The notes under the pieces are model-generated. The model worked only from the letters and a program-made list of their open reading frames with translations. It was not told where the DNA came from and did not search any database. This document shows, one piece after another, positions 1 to 7,920 of a stretch of DNA of 64,000 nucleotides (the stretch's first letter is position 1; each line of letters begins with the position of its first letter). The stretch covers positions 806,001-870,000 of the forward strand of contig CP046866.1 of the NCBI GenBank assembly GCA_009789175.1. The letters are read 5' to 3'. The stretch comes from Salinibaculum litoreum (GTDB taxonomy: Archaea; Halobacteriota; Halobacteria; Halobacteriales; Haloarculaceae). A program made the translations under genes and the position numbers.

Positions 1-489
1 GTCGAGTCGCCCGCGGCCCGCGAGCAGGTCCGGCAGACGATGCGAGTGGCACTGGACGTGTCGACGCCGGATGTCTTCGGACAGGTCATCCGCGGCTACG
101 ACCGCGCGGATGTCGCCGAGACGTTTCTCGGAGCGCTCCTGTTCGGCATTCCCATGTTCGTCGAGGGCGGGACCAACGAAGTCGGCGAGTTCGTCGCCAC
201 ACACCCGGTCTATCTGGTAGTGACACACCTCGTGGCTATCGGTATCGTCGTCGGTATCGTCTACATCGCCGACATCCAGGACGTACGCGTCCACCGTCCG
301 TTGCTGGGTGTTCTTCCACGCCGGCTGGTGGGCGTGCTGACTGTCGCCTTCGGAACGGCTGCCGTGATGATGACCATCTGGGGTCGGGTCGACTGGGCGG
401 ACCCGTGGCTGGCTATCTCTACGGCAAGCGTCGCCTTCGTGCCGATGGCAATCGGTGCCGCGCTGGGCGACATCCTGCCGGGGTCCTGA
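1..489 (+). CDS. DUF2391-type integral membrane protein, 5' partial
   Basis: The reading frame is open from the first base of the window, so the N-terminus probably lies upstream; the ATG at 40 is only the first internal methionine. The visible part is a hydrophobic protein with about four membrane segments (roughly residues 45-60, 70-90, 110-130 and 140-155 counted from base 1). The acidic/basic lead-in followed by hydrophobic helices resembles haloarchaeal DUF2391 (TIGR02587-like) membrane proteins. The function of that family is unknown to me. No operon link to the next gene is evident, because about 70 bases and a TATA-like box separate them. Confidence 0.6.
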   Translation, partial: VESPAAREQVRQTMRVALDVSTPDVFGQVIRGYDRADVAETFLGALLFGIPMFVEGGTNEVGEFVATHPVYLVVTHLVAIGIVVGIVYIADIQDVRVHRPLLGVLPRRLVGVLTVAFGTAAVMMTIWGRVDWADPWLAISTASVAFVPMAIGAALGDILPGS

Positions 490-532
490 GTGCCGGCTCG
501 CTCGCGGACACCAGCCGCGCCATTTGACAACG

Positions 533-538
533 GTTAAA
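533..538 (+). promoter_or_regulatory. TATA-like box for the zinc-finger/aEF-1 beta operon
   Basis: TTAAAA lies 25-30 nt before the ATG at 563, the spacing expected for a leaderless haloarchaeal transcript. Seen in sequence; promoter activity is inferred. Confidence 0.5.
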
Positions 539-562
539 AGCAGGGGAGCGATATGAGGGGGT

Positions 563-742
563 ATGAGCGAGAGCGAGCAGAAGCGAGCGCAGAAATGCAT
601 CTCGTGTGGCATCAACATCACCGGCACGGATGCGGCTGCGTTCAAATGCCCCGACTGCGGGTACCAGATTTACCGCTGTTCGAAGTGTCGCAAACAGAGC
701 AACCTCTACGAGTGCCCCGACTGTGGGTTTACGGGACCATAA
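563..742 (+). CDS. Small double zinc-finger protein (HVO_2753-like)
   Basis: This 59-residue protein has eight cysteines arranged as four CxxC knuckles (starting CISC, CPDC, CSKC, CPDC), enough for two zinc sites. Length, cysteine pattern and position directly before the aEF-1 beta gene match the haloarchaeal micro-protein HVO_2753 of Haloferax volcanii, reported as important for swarming and biofilm formation. It ends three bases before the next start, so the two genes are probably co-transcribed. The frame is confirmed by the zinc pattern; the overlapping longer frame from 553 is not coding until it enters the next gene at 745. The molecular target is not known. Confidence 0.88.
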   Translation: MSESEQKRAQKCISCGINITGTDAAAFKCPDCGYQIYRCSKCRKQSNLYECPDCGFTGP

Positions 743-744
743 CC

Positions 745-1011
745 ATGGGAAAAGTCGCAGCCGCAATCAAGGTCATGCCGCAGAGTCCGGAAGTCGACCT
801 CGACGAACTCCAGGACCGCCTGGAGGCCTCGCTCCCTGAAGGAGCGAAGATTCAGGGCTTCGACCGCGACGATGTCGCGTTCGGACTGGTCGCGCTCATC
901 CCGACCGTCGTCGTCCCTGACGAAGCCGGTGGCACCGAAGCCGTTGAGGACACCTTCGTCGATGTCGAGGGTGTCGAATCCGTCTCCGTCGAAGACGTCG
1001 GCCGCCTGTAA
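745..1011 (+). CDS. ef1b: Translation elongation factor aEF-1 beta
   Basis: The 88-residue product has the small archaeal EF-1 beta fold sequence: starts [19 protein letters not shown], a central stretch on keeping GDP exchange contacts ([10 protein letters not shown]) and a conserved acidic C-terminal strand ([15 protein letters not shown]). It catalyses GDP/GTP exchange on aEF-1 alpha in the cytoplasm. The ATG at 745 is chosen because it gives the family's usual length of about 88 residues and lies two bases after the zinc-finger gene; the longer frame starting at 553 overlaps that gene and is unlikely. Confidence 0.95.
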   Translation: MGKVAAAIKVMPQSPEVDLDELQDRLEASLPEGAKIQGFDRDDVAFGLVALIPTVVVPDEAGGTEAVEDTFVDVEGVESVSVEDVGRL

Positions 1012-1072
1012 CCGGTCGACTTTCCTCCGCGTTCTCTCTTCCCGCAAGTCGCCTCGCCCGCGTAACGCACCT

Positions 1073-1079
1073 TTTATAT
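1073..1079 (+). promoter_or_regulatory. TATA box upstream of rpl21e
   Basis: TTTATAT lies 28-34 nt before the ATG at 1107. This fits a leaderless transcript for the L21e-RpoF pair. Confidence 0.6.
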
Positions 1080-1106
1080 GGCCGACCGGATAACGGAACC
1101 GCACGA

Positions 1107-1397
1107 ATGCCCAACTCAAACGGACCACTTCAGGGAACCCGGAACAAACTGAAAAACGAGCCCCGAGAGGGTGGCACCTCCCCGCCCCAGCGAGCCGTCG
1201 AGGAGTACGAAAACGGCGAGTCCGTCCACCTCAAAACGGACCCCAGTGTCTCGGACGGACGCTTCCACCCGCGCTTCGACGGCCATACCGGCACCGTCGT
1301 CGGCGAGCAGGGATCGGCCTACAAGGTTCGCATCAATGACGGCGGCAAAGACAAGACCATCATCGTCAAGGCCGCCCACCTGACCCGGCAGGAATGA
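1107..1397 (+). CDS. rpl21e: 50S ribosomal protein L21e
   Basis: The 96-residue product is a full-length archaeal L21e: N-terminal [12 protein letters not shown], the central [13 protein letters not shown] loop and a C-terminal basic strand. It is a component of the large ribosomal subunit. Its stop codon overlaps the ATG of rpoF by four bases (1394-1397), so translation is probably coupled. This L21e-RpoF-DUF655-RsmA-HemK order is a common archaeal arrangement linking ribosome, transcription and rRNA modification. Confidence 0.97.
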   Translation: MPNSNGPLQGTRNKLKNEPREGGTSPPQRAVEEYENGESVHLKTDPSVSDGRFHPRFDGHTGTVVGEQGSAYKVRINDGGKDKTIIVKAAHLTRQE

Positions 1398-1750
1398 CGA
1401 TATTCAAAGAGAAAGTCGATGAGGAGTATCTGACGGTCGCCGAGACCAAGGAGGTACTCGCAGATATCGAGGCCGACCGGGCCGCCGACGAGGACCGGGA
1501 GATGCGCTACGAACTCGCACGAGCGCTCGAACACGTCAACCGCTTTGCCGTGCTCGATGCCGAGGAGTCCCGCGAGTTCGTCGAACAGCTCCTGGAACTG
1601 GAGAAAGTCGACGAACCGACGGCCTACAAGATTGCCGACACCAAACCCCAGGACCGGGACGAGCTCCGTGCGATCTACGCACAGGAGCGGTACACGCTGT
1701 CCGGCGACGAACTCGACGACATTCTCAACGTCGTCAAGCAGTACGTCTGA
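1394..1750 (+). CDS. rpoF: DNA-directed RNA polymerase subunit F (Rpb4-like)
   Basis: The 118-residue product matches archaeal RpoF/Rpb4, which forms the polymerase stalk with RpoE. The family's HRDC-like helical C-terminal half is visible ([19 protein letters not shown]), preceded by a run of charged helices. It overlaps the end of rpl21e by four bases. The length is typical of the family. Confidence 0.93.
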   Translation: MTIFKEKVDEEYLTVAETKEVLADIEADRAADEDREMRYELARALEHVNRFAVLDAEESREFVEQLLELEKVDEPTAYKIADTKPQDRDELRAIYAQERYTLSGDELDDILNVVKQYV

Positions 1751-1782
1751 CCGCTGGCACGTGGGGACACTTCCCGCTCAGG

Positions 1783-1788
1783 TTTAAG
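1783..1788 (+). promoter_or_regulatory. TATA-like box upstream of the DUF655 gene
   Basis: TTTAAG lies 26-31 nt before the ATG at 1814 in the 63-base gap after rpoF, suggesting a separate or additional leaderless transcript for DUF655-rsmA-hemK. Confidence 0.5.
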
Positions 1789-1813
1789 TGAGCGGTCGCC
1801 CTAGCACTCGAAT

Positions 1814-2395
1814 ATGAGTGACGACGACGGCGACGACGCAGCAGGTCAGCGCCGAGAGGCTATCGTGCTTGACTTTCTCCCACACGGGCGGACCGAGGAC
1901 GACCGGCCGCAGTACCAGAAACAGGCCCTGGCCTACGCACTCGGCATCGACGAGTTCGACCTCTACGAACTCGTCGTCGGGGACGGGGCCGATGTCAACA
2001 TCGGCGACCACGTCGATGTCTACGATAGCGACCTCGCAGAGCGGGTCAACGAGGTCGAGTACGACGACCTTTCAAGCGGCGCGCAGTCGGAACTGGACTA
2101 CGCCGTTGAGGACCTCGTGTACGCGAAAGAGGACCGCTTCGTGGACTTCTACAACGACGCCCAGCCCATCACGCTACGCCTCCACCAGTTGAATCTGCTG
2201 CCCGGAATCGGGAAGAAACTCCGCAACACCATCCTCGACGAGCGCGAGCGCCAACCCTTCGACTCCTTCGAGGACCTCGAGGCTCGCATCAGCGGCCTCC
2301 ACGACCCTGCGGATATCCTCGTCGAGCGCATCCTCGAGGAACTCAAAGAGGAAGACCTGAAATACCGGACGTTCGTCCGCCACGACGAACAGTGA
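1814..2395 (+). CDS. DUF655 family protein (OB plus helix-hairpin-helix)
   Basis: The 193-residue protein has an N-terminal beta-rich part (about residues 15-75) and a C-terminal helix-hairpin-helix region around residues 125-180 with the motif LNLLPGIGKKLRNTILDER, typical of non-specific nucleic-acid binding. This is the archaeal DUF655 family, nearly always found next to rsmA. A role in RNA binding or rRNA maturation is inferred from that neighbourhood, not demonstrated. The stop overlaps the rsmA start. Confidence 0.85.
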   Translation: MSDDDGDDAAGQRREAIVLDFLPHGRTEDDRPQYQKQALAYALGIDEFDLYELVVGDGADVNIGDHVDVYDSDLAERVNEVEYDDLSSGAQSELDYAVEDLVYAKEDRFVDFYNDAQPITLRLHQLNLLPGIGKKLRNTILDERERQPFDSFEDLEARISGLHDPADILVERILEELKEEDLKYRTFVRHDEQ

Positions 2396-3366
2396 TGGAC
2401 GGAGACCCAGCCGACACTGACGGGCCCGCGCCCGAGCGGGCCGACCCCAGCGCAGGCGACCGTGACCCAGACGCACTGATTCGCCGCGCCGGCCTGCGAG
2501 GCAACCCAGACTTCGACCAGCATTTCCTGGTCGACGACCGGGTACTCGACCGCCTGGCCGGCTATCTGCCCGAGGGTGCCGACACCAGTCACGTCCTCGA
2601 AGTCGGTGCGGGCACCGGTGCGCTGACCGACCGATTGCTCGCCAGTGCCGACCGCGTGACGGCAATCGAGCGTGACCCCGACCTCGCTGCCTTCCTGCGC
2701 ACGGAGTTTGCCGATGCTATCGACGCCGACCGACTGACCGTTATCGAGGGGGACGCCCTCGATGTGGACCTGCCCGAGTTCACTGCGTCAGTGTCGAATC
2801 TCCCGTACGGCATCTCCAGCGAAGTCGCCTTTCGGCTCCTCCCGGCGAAACGCCCGCTCGTCTTGATGTTCCAACAGGAGTTCGCCGAGCGGATGGCTGC
2901 TGACCCAGGAACCGACGACTACGGCCGCCTCTCGGTGACGGCGGGGCACTACGCCGAGGTCGAGGTGGTCGAGACTGTCCCACGGGAGGCCTTCGACCCG
3001 CAGCCCCGTGTCGAGAGCGCCGTCGTGCGGACGACGCCACGGGACCCCGACTACTCGGTGCCCGGCGTGGCGACTTCGTCGCCACGGAACGAGGAGGTCG
3101 GCGACGCCGACCGCCCGGGCGAGGACTTCTTCATGACGTTCCTGAAGGCGGTGTTCACACAGCGACGGAAGACGATGCGCAACGCTATCCGCAACACGGC
3201 ACACATCTCGGGGCTGGGTGACCCCGACGCTGTCGTCGATGCGGCCGAAGAGGAGTTGATGAGCGCCCGTGCGGGCAACGTCACACCGGCGGAGTTCGCA
3301 CAACTGGCGACGCTCGCCTGGGAGGTGGGCACGCCCGAGCAACGCGAGGCCGGCACCGATGACTAA
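2395..3366 (+). CDS. rsmA: 16S rRNA (adenine-N6,N6)-dimethyltransferase RsmA/KsgA
   Basis: It dimethylates the two adjacent adenines of the 3'-terminal 16S rRNA hairpin with S-adenosylmethionine. Visible motifs are the start of the Rossmann fold (GQ-loop equivalent DQHFLVDDRV), motif I VLEVGAGTGALTDRL, and the catalytic NLPYGISS loop. The ATG at 2395 overlaps the previous stop as TGATG; a GTG at 2392 is the alternative and adds one residue. Between the end of the catalytic domain and the C-terminal helical domain there is an unusual in-frame segment (about 3058-3117) that contains a 9-bp-stem palindrome and looks inserted relative to the family as I remember it. Confidence 0.95.
   Translation: MDGDPADTDGPAPERADPSAGDRDPDALIRRAGLRGNPDFDQHFLVDDRVLDRLAGYLPEGADTSHVLEVGAGTGALTDRLLASADRVTAIERDPDLAAFLRTEFADAIDADRLTVIEGDALDVDLPEFTASVSNLPYGISSEVAFRLLPAKRPLVLMFQQEFAERMAADPGTDDYGRLSVTAGHYAEVEVVETVPREAFDPQPRVESAVVRTTPRDPDYSVPGVATSSPRNEEVGDADRPGEDFFMTFLKAVFTQRRKTMRNAIRNTAHISGLGDPDAVVDAAEEELMSARAGNVTPAEFAQLATLAWEVGTPEQREAGTDD
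3066..3086. repeat. Palindrome inside rsmA (9-bp arms)
   Basis: Arms CGTGGCGAC (3066-3074) and GTCGCCACG (3078-3086) are separated by TTC. It lies in frame inside rsmA, in a segment that encodes a low-complexity linker. See also the palindromic segments at 6266-6308 and 9308-9398. Confidence 0.75.
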
Positions 3367-3955
3367 AGACCCGCCGCCGCTGGCCGACCAGCGTGACACC
3401 GAGCGGGTCTATCAGCCCGCGGAGGACACCCAGTTACTGGCCGAGACGGCCGTCATCCACGTCGAGAGCAGCGACCGCGTGCTGGATGTCGGCACCGGCT
3501 CGGGGTTTATCGCGAGCCACGTCGCCGACGAGACGGGCGCGTCCGTCCTCGGGTCGGACCTGAACCCACACGCCTGCCGGCAGGCACGAGCGGCCGGGAT
3601 ACCGGTCGTTCGAGCGGACCAGCTGACACCGTTCAGGGACGGGGCCTTCGACGTGGTCGTGTTCAACCCGCCGTATCTGCCCACTGACCCCGACAAGGAG
3701 TGGGACGACTGGATGGAGGCTGCCCTCTCGGGTGGTCAGGACGGCCGCGAGGTCATCGAGCCGTTTCTCGCCGACCTCCGGCGCGTGCTCGCATCCGACG
3801 GGGACGCGTTCGTCCTGGTCTCGTCGGTGACCGGCGTCGATGCCGTCCGCGACATCGCCCGTTCGAACGGCCTGACGACGATGGAGGCCGCCGACGAGTC
3901 CCATCCCTACGAGCGACTGGTCGTTTTACACCTGCGACCGGCCGGCAGCGGATAG
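3359..3955 (+). CDS. HemK2/PrmC-type class I methyltransferase
   Basis: The 198-residue product has motif I VLDVGTGSGFIASHVAD and the diagnostic NPPY motif (FNPPYLPTDPD) of HemK-family N5-glutamine or lysine methyltransferases. It lacks the N-terminal helical domain of bacterial PrmC, like eukaryotic/archaeal HemK2, which acts with Trm112 to methylate the GGQ loop of the release factor. The substrate is inferred from the family. The ATG at 3359 overlaps the rsmA stop by eight bases and gives the compact family length; an upstream in-frame ATG lies inside rsmA and is rejected. Confidence 0.87.
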   Translation: MTKDPPPLADQRDTERVYQPAEDTQLLAETAVIHVESSDRVLDVGTGSGFIASHVADETGASVLGSDLNPHACRQARAAGIPVVRADQLTPFRDGAFDVVVFNPPYLPTDPDKEWDDWMEAALSGGQDGREVIEPFLADLRRVLASDGDAFVLVSSVTGVDAVRDIARSNGLTTMEAADESHPYERLVVLHLRPAGSG

Positions 3956-4018
3956 GGTGCGGGCCATCCGAGAAGCGTTTCGCAGGTGTTTTTCTCGACA
4001 TCATCGAAGTTAGCCCCG

Positions 4019-4543
4019 ATGAGTTCGACACGACGACGGTTTCTCGGTGCTGTCTGTTCCGGTGTCGTCGGCGCGCTGGCCGGGTGTGCTGGGTCGAGCC
4101 GCGACCTCGTCGTTGACGGCCGAGTGGCGACTCGAAACGCTCCTGTCGATGGCGCGACGGTCACGGCCGAGTCAGGGTCGGATTCGACGTACGCCCGCCT
4201 GCTCACTTCGGATGACGACGCGTCGGCTGCCCACTGGGAGACCGTGGCCGAACTGGATTCGGAACTGGCGAGTGCGTGTACCGATGTCGATTACGACACA
4301 CACTTTATCGCCCTGGCTGGCATCGCGCTTTCGCCGGACCTGGCACTCGAACGCGTCGAGACGAAGTTCGGCCAGCAGGGACTGTACGAGCGGTTCGTCA
4401 TCGAACGCCTCGACGAGCCAACTGACCAACCGCGCGTGTTCAACTACCTCGGGAAGTGGTCGCTCGGTTCGGAGAGCCCACCTGAGGGCATCGAACTCAA
4501 CTGGAACTTCAACCGAGAGACCAGCGGCGACAGACTCGACTAA
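4019..4543 (+). CDS. Tat-exported lipoprotein of unknown function
   Basis: The N-terminus has a twin-arginine motif (RRRFLG, residues 5-10) and a lipobox ending LAGC with the acceptor cysteine at residue 23, so the 174-residue protein is predicted to be exported folded by Tat and lipid-anchored outside the cell. The ATG at 4019 is chosen because it places the signal at the very N-terminus. The mature part is acidic; I do not recognise a domain. It stands alone between the methylase and the metE pair. Confidence 0.75.
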   Translation: MSSTRRRFLGAVCSGVVGALAGCAGSSRDLVVDGRVATRNAPVDGATVTAESGSDSTYARLLTSDDDASAAHWETVAELDSELASACTDVDYDTHFIALAGIALSPDLALERVETKFGQQGLYERFVIERLDEPTDQPRVFNYLGKWSLGSESPPEGIELNWNFNRETSGDRLD

Positions 4544-4594
4544 CTCTCGTCGCAGTCCGTTAGATAACCACGAAACATCAAACCGAACAGGAAA

Positions 4595-4600
4595 TATTAA
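4595..4600 (+). promoter_or_regulatory. TATA-like box and Shine-Dalgarno before the metE pair
   Basis: TATTAA lies 27-32 nt before the ATG at 4627, as in leaderless promoters. A strong GGAGGTG also occurs at 4618-4624, immediately before the start. If transcription starts about 27 nt after the TATA box, that Shine-Dalgarno would be at or outside the mRNA end, so which mode is used cannot be decided here. Confidence 0.45.
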
Positions 4601-4626
4601 AGCCCGTCATTTCTTACGGAGGTGTA

Positions 4627-5619
4627 ATGTCACAGGTAGTTGCGACGACACCTGGATTGTATCCCTTGCCCGACTGGGCGAAAGAGGAGCTTTCGGACCT
4701 GAAGGGTCACCAGAAAGACGACCTCATCAGCGGTGACGAAGGTGCGGATGTCACTGCTGCATATGAGCGCACCCGCTCGGAAGTCATCGAGCGCCAGCAC
4801 GAGGCCGGACTCGACCGCATCGTCGAGGGCCAGCTTCGGTGGGACGACATGCTCGCCCATCCGCTGGCTGTCGCGGACACCGTCGAGACTCGCGGTATCG
4901 TCCGCTATTACGACAACAACAACTTCTACCGGGAGCCGGTCGTCACCGGCGACCTCACGGCGACGGGCGACGTGGCCGCCGAACTCGACGCCGCCAGCGA
5001 GCAGGTCGACGACGGCCTACAGGCGGTGCTGCCGGGGCCGTACTCGCTTGCCGACCTCGCGACGGACGAACACTACGGCGACGACGCTGCCTTCCTCGAT
5101 GCTATCGCGGACTTTCTGGCGGCCGAAGCCGAGCGGTTCCCCGACGTGGAGACGCTGTTCCTGCTGGAGCCGTCACTGGTCGAGAACCCGCCCGGCGACG
5201 GCGAAGACGAGCGCGCCAGCGAGGCTATCGATGCTGTCGCCGATGCGGTCGATGCCGACGTGGTCACCCACACCTACTGGGGCGCGCTGGAGGAGAAGGT
5301 CTATGCCCACCTGATGGACGCGGATATCGACGCCATCGGTTTCGACCTCATCAGCAACCACGACCAGAACACCTACAACGTCCAGGAGTACGGCACGAAA
5401 GACGACGTGGCGCTGGGGCTGGTCGACGGCCAGAACACGCTCGTCGAGAGCCCCGAGACCATCCGCGAGCGCATCGACTGGTTCGCCGACCAGACCGACG
5501 GTGACTACGAGACGGTCTATGCCACCTCGAACACCGAGCTGTTCTACTTGCCCGTCAACAAATCCGAGGCCAAACTGGATGCACTTGCCAACGCTGCAGA
5601 CCTGGAGGTCGCACAATGA
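4627..5619 (+). CDS. MetE-like methionine synthase partner (no zinc ligands)
   Basis: This 330-residue TIM-barrel protein belongs to the UROD/MetE superfamily. It is the first of two overlapping MetE-like genes; its stop overlaps the next ATG by four bases. Where MetE has its His-x-Cys zinc site, this protein reads VVTHTYWGALEEK, with no cysteine, so it is unlikely to activate the homocysteine thiol itself. It may be the half that binds the methyl donor or a structural partner. Haloarchaeal genomes usually carry both genes side by side. Archaeal 'core MetE' enzymes are thought to take methyl groups from a corrinoid protein instead of folate; that is family knowledge and not seen here. Confidence 0.78.
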   Translation: MSQVVATTPGLYPLPDWAKEELSDLKGHQKDDLISGDEGADVTAAYERTRSEVIERQHEAGLDRIVEGQLRWDDMLAHPLAVADTVETRGIVRYYDNNNFYREPVVTGDLTATGDVAAELDAASEQVDDGLQAVLPGPYSLADLATDEHYGDDAAFLDAIADFLAAEAERFPDVETLFLLEPSLVENPPGDGEDERASEAIDAVADAVDADVVTHTYWGALEEKVYAHLMDADIDAIGFDLISNHDQNTYNVQEYGTKDDVALGLVDGQNTLVESPETIRERIDWFADQTDGDYETVYATSNTELFYLPVNKSEAKLDALANAADLEVAQ

Positions 5620-6731
5620 CTGGTCCACGAGAGCAGTTCCGACCGGAGAATCACGACAACGATAACTTCCTGATGACCACCGTCGTCGGCTCCTATCCCA
5701 AGCCCAAGTGGCTCCACCGCGCCCGGGACCTCTACGAGGACGACGACGAGAAGTTCGACGACGGGAACTTCCAGGAGGCCAAAGACGACGCCGCCCGTCT
5801 CATCACCGAGGAACACGAGCGGACGGGGATGGATGTCGTCGTCGACGGCGAGATGCGCCGCAACGAGATGGTGGAGTACTTCGCCCACCGCATCGACGGC
5901 TACGAGTTCAACGGTCGCGTGAAGGTGTGGGGCCACAACTACTTCGACAAGCCAAGCGTCGTCGACGAGGTCGAATACGACCAGGAGTGGCTCATCTCTG
6001 AATACGAGTTCACCGCAGACGTGGCCGACAGCCCCGTCAAGGTCCCCATCACGGGGCCGTACACGCTGGCCAGCTGGTCCTTCAACGAGGTCTACGACAG
6101 CGAGGCGGAACTGGCCTACGAGCTGGCAGAGCTAGTCGCCGAGGAAATCAACGGGCTCGTCGATGCCGGTGCCCGCTACATCCAGATCGACGAGCCTGCC
6201 CTCGCAACGACGCCTGACGACCACGCTATCGTCGGGGAGTGTCTCGAACGCATCGTCGCGGGCATCTCCGCGAGCGATGCGAGCGGAGGCTCGTCGGACC
6301 TGTCCGACGGTGTGCCCGACGACGTGCGGCTCGGCCTGCACGTCTGTTATGGCGATTACTCCCGAATCTATCCCGAGATTCTGGACTACCCCGTCCACGA
6401 GTTCGACCTCGAACTCGCCAACGACGGCTTCGAGCAACTCGACGTGTTCACCGACGACGAGTTTACCAAGGACTTCGCGATGGGCGTCGTCGACGCCCAC
6501 GTCGCCGAGGTCGAATCCGTCGAACAGATCAAGGAAAACATCAAGAAAGGGCTGGAAGTCGTCCCGCCCGAGCGCCTGACCGTCTCGCCGGACTGCGGAC
6601 TGAAGCTGTTGCCCCGTGACGTGGCGTACGGCAAGATGGAGAACATGGTGCAGGCGGCCCGTGAAATCGAGGCCGAACTCGATGCCGGCGAACTCGATGT
6701 CGAACCGGCAGCGGCAAGCGCCGACGACTGA
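5616..6731 (+). CDS. metE: Methionine synthase, core MetE type
   Basis: This 371-residue protein corresponds to the catalytic C-terminal barrel of cobalamin-independent methionine synthase. The zinc ligands are present: H242 and C244 in LHVCYGDY, C327 in SPDCGLK, and a suitable glutamate at 266. It transfers a methyl group to homocysteine. It overlaps its partner gene by four bases, implying equal production. Relative to my memory of haloarchaeal homologues there is an extra low-complexity segment at residues about 217-231 (SASDASGGSSDLSDG), encoded by two small palindromes, just before the zinc site. Confidence 0.9.
   Translation: MTGPREQFRPENHDNDNFLMTTVVGSYPKPKWLHRARDLYEDDDEKFDDGNFQEAKDDAARLITEEHERTGMDVVVDGEMRRNEMVEYFAHRIDGYEFNGRVKVWGHNYFDKPSVVDEVEYDQEWLISEYEFTADVADSPVKVPITGPYTLASWSFNEVYDSEAELAYELAELVAEEINGLVDAGARYIQIDEPALATTPDDHAIVGECLERIVAGISASDASGGSSDLSDGVPDDVRLGLHVCYGDYSRIYPEILDYPVHEFDLELANDGFEQLDVFTDDEFTKDFAMGVVDAHVAEVESVEQIKENIKKGLEVVPPERLTVSPDCGLKLLPRDVAYGKMENMVQAAREIEAELDAGELDVEPAAASADD
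6266..6308. repeat. Two palindromes in a probable in-frame insertion in metE
   Basis: CTCCGC (6266-6271) pairs with GCGGAG (6283-6288), and GTCGGAC (6293-6299) pairs with GTCCGAC (6302-6308). Together they encode the extra Ser/Asp/Gly-rich segment of MetE. Confidence 0.65.
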
Positions 6732-6747
6732 CTGCGAGGGCGACACC

Positions 6748-7677
6748 TCACAGCTCGAACGTGTCGGATTCGAGCGTGAGTACGACCCGCCTGCCGTCGG
6801 TTTCGATACTCCGAACTTCCTGGTCTGTGTTATCGCCTCTTACTTCGTCGATGATGGTCTGTTCGTGCTCTTCGAGTGCGCTTTCTGCATCTGCGGCCGT
6901 ATCGAACAACAGGTGTGCGATGACGCGCATCCCGCCACTGTCGGGTGGTATGACTTCGAGACCACTTTTGTTCACCGCTGCTTTGAGGTCCGGGTCACTG
7001 TCCTCTCCGAGCAGTCCCTCGCTGACTGTCACGAACGCACCGTCAGCGACCGCGACGAGGAGTTCCTCCCACCCACTGTCGGTACTGCCCAGCGAATCAG
7101 CAGTCCCGTGTCTGGCCTCGATGAAGCGCTGGTACTCCGTCCCCACGATGAAGGCGTCGTCACCGACAGCGAAGTCGCCGCCTATCACCTCGTATCCCTG
7201 TACTGTCTCGGTTTGCTCGTCGGTTGCGTCCATGTGGTCGAGAATCGCTTCCTTGTCGAAATTGCCAGAGATGGCCGTCACTCCCTCTTCACTCCGGATC
7301 TCGGTCCCGAAGAAGAACTCCATATCTGCCTCGTCAGCACCAGTCAGGTCGGCAAACCGCTGTATCTGGAACCCTTCGTAACTTTCCTGCGGAAAGTCCT
7401 CGCGAGCGGTCTGAATATCCAGTGCGAACGCGGTTGCGCCCTCGGTCACGAACATATCCGCCGGTATCCACGCAGCCCAGTCCGGGGGGTCTCCCTCCAG
7501 TGTCCCACCTGGCTGCTCGTCCGTCTCGTCGTCCGCTGGCGTTTCGGTTCCCTCTGTCGTCGTCTCGTCGTCACTATCAGTTTCGTCGTCGCCGGTGTCA
7601 TCTGTCGACTCCGAACAGCCGGCGACTGCCACTGCTGCTGTACTCCCGGCCACGTACAGATAGTCTCTTCTACGCAT
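6748..7677 (-). CDS. Tat lipoprotein, paralogue of its neighbour
   Basis: The 309-residue product starts MRRRDYL, has a lipobox VAGC with the acceptor cysteine at residue 21, and then a long Asp/Glu/Thr linker typical of haloarchaeal surface lipoproteins. The ATG at 7677 is chosen over one 15 bases upstream because it puts the twin arginines at the N-terminus. The mature domain starts with DWAAWIPADMF, and the next gene has the matching EWARWLPAEAL. Both also share a GxFD...EY.GV/EVI pattern. The function is unknown; the pair looks like an old tandem duplication. It converges on metE with a 16-base gap. Confidence 0.8.
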   Translation of the reverse strand: MRRRDYLYVAGSTAAVAVAGCSESTDDTGDDETDSDDETTTEGTETPADDETDEQPGGTLEGDPPDWAAWIPADMFVTEGATAFALDIQTAREDFPQESYEGFQIQRFADLTGADEADMEFFFGTEIRSEEGVTAISGNFDKEAILDHMDATDEQTETVQGYEVIGGDFAVGDDAFIVGTEYQRFIEARHGTADSLGSTDSGWEELLVAVADGAFVTVSEGLLGEDSDPDLKAAVNKSGLEVIPPDSGGMRVIAHLLFDTAADAESALEEHEQTIIDEVRGDNTDQEVRSIETDGRRVVLTLESDTFEL

Positions 7678-7920
7678 ATGTGAATGTTGCACATTACTAA
7701 ATGTATAATGGGGACTCTATTCTCATCAGTTGAAAACAAAGAATGGCCAAGAACGGGGCTTTGGTGCCATATATATTCGGTATTTGGGTTGGATGGGGCC
7801 GTTATGTAATTTTATTGGTTGTTTGTAGATCCTAAATTTGAGGGACTACCGTGTTGGTCACTGTCTCGCGTCGTGGTGTCGGCGATACCCTCCCGTGTTC
7901 GACCGGAATGCAAATCGCAC
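7678..7920. other. AT-rich intergenic region between paralogous lipoprotein genes
   Basis: These 243 bases are clearly more AT-rich than their surroundings and contain no credible reading frame. They must hold the promoter of the gene that starts at 7677. I see no repeat or RNA gene. Confidence 0.5.
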
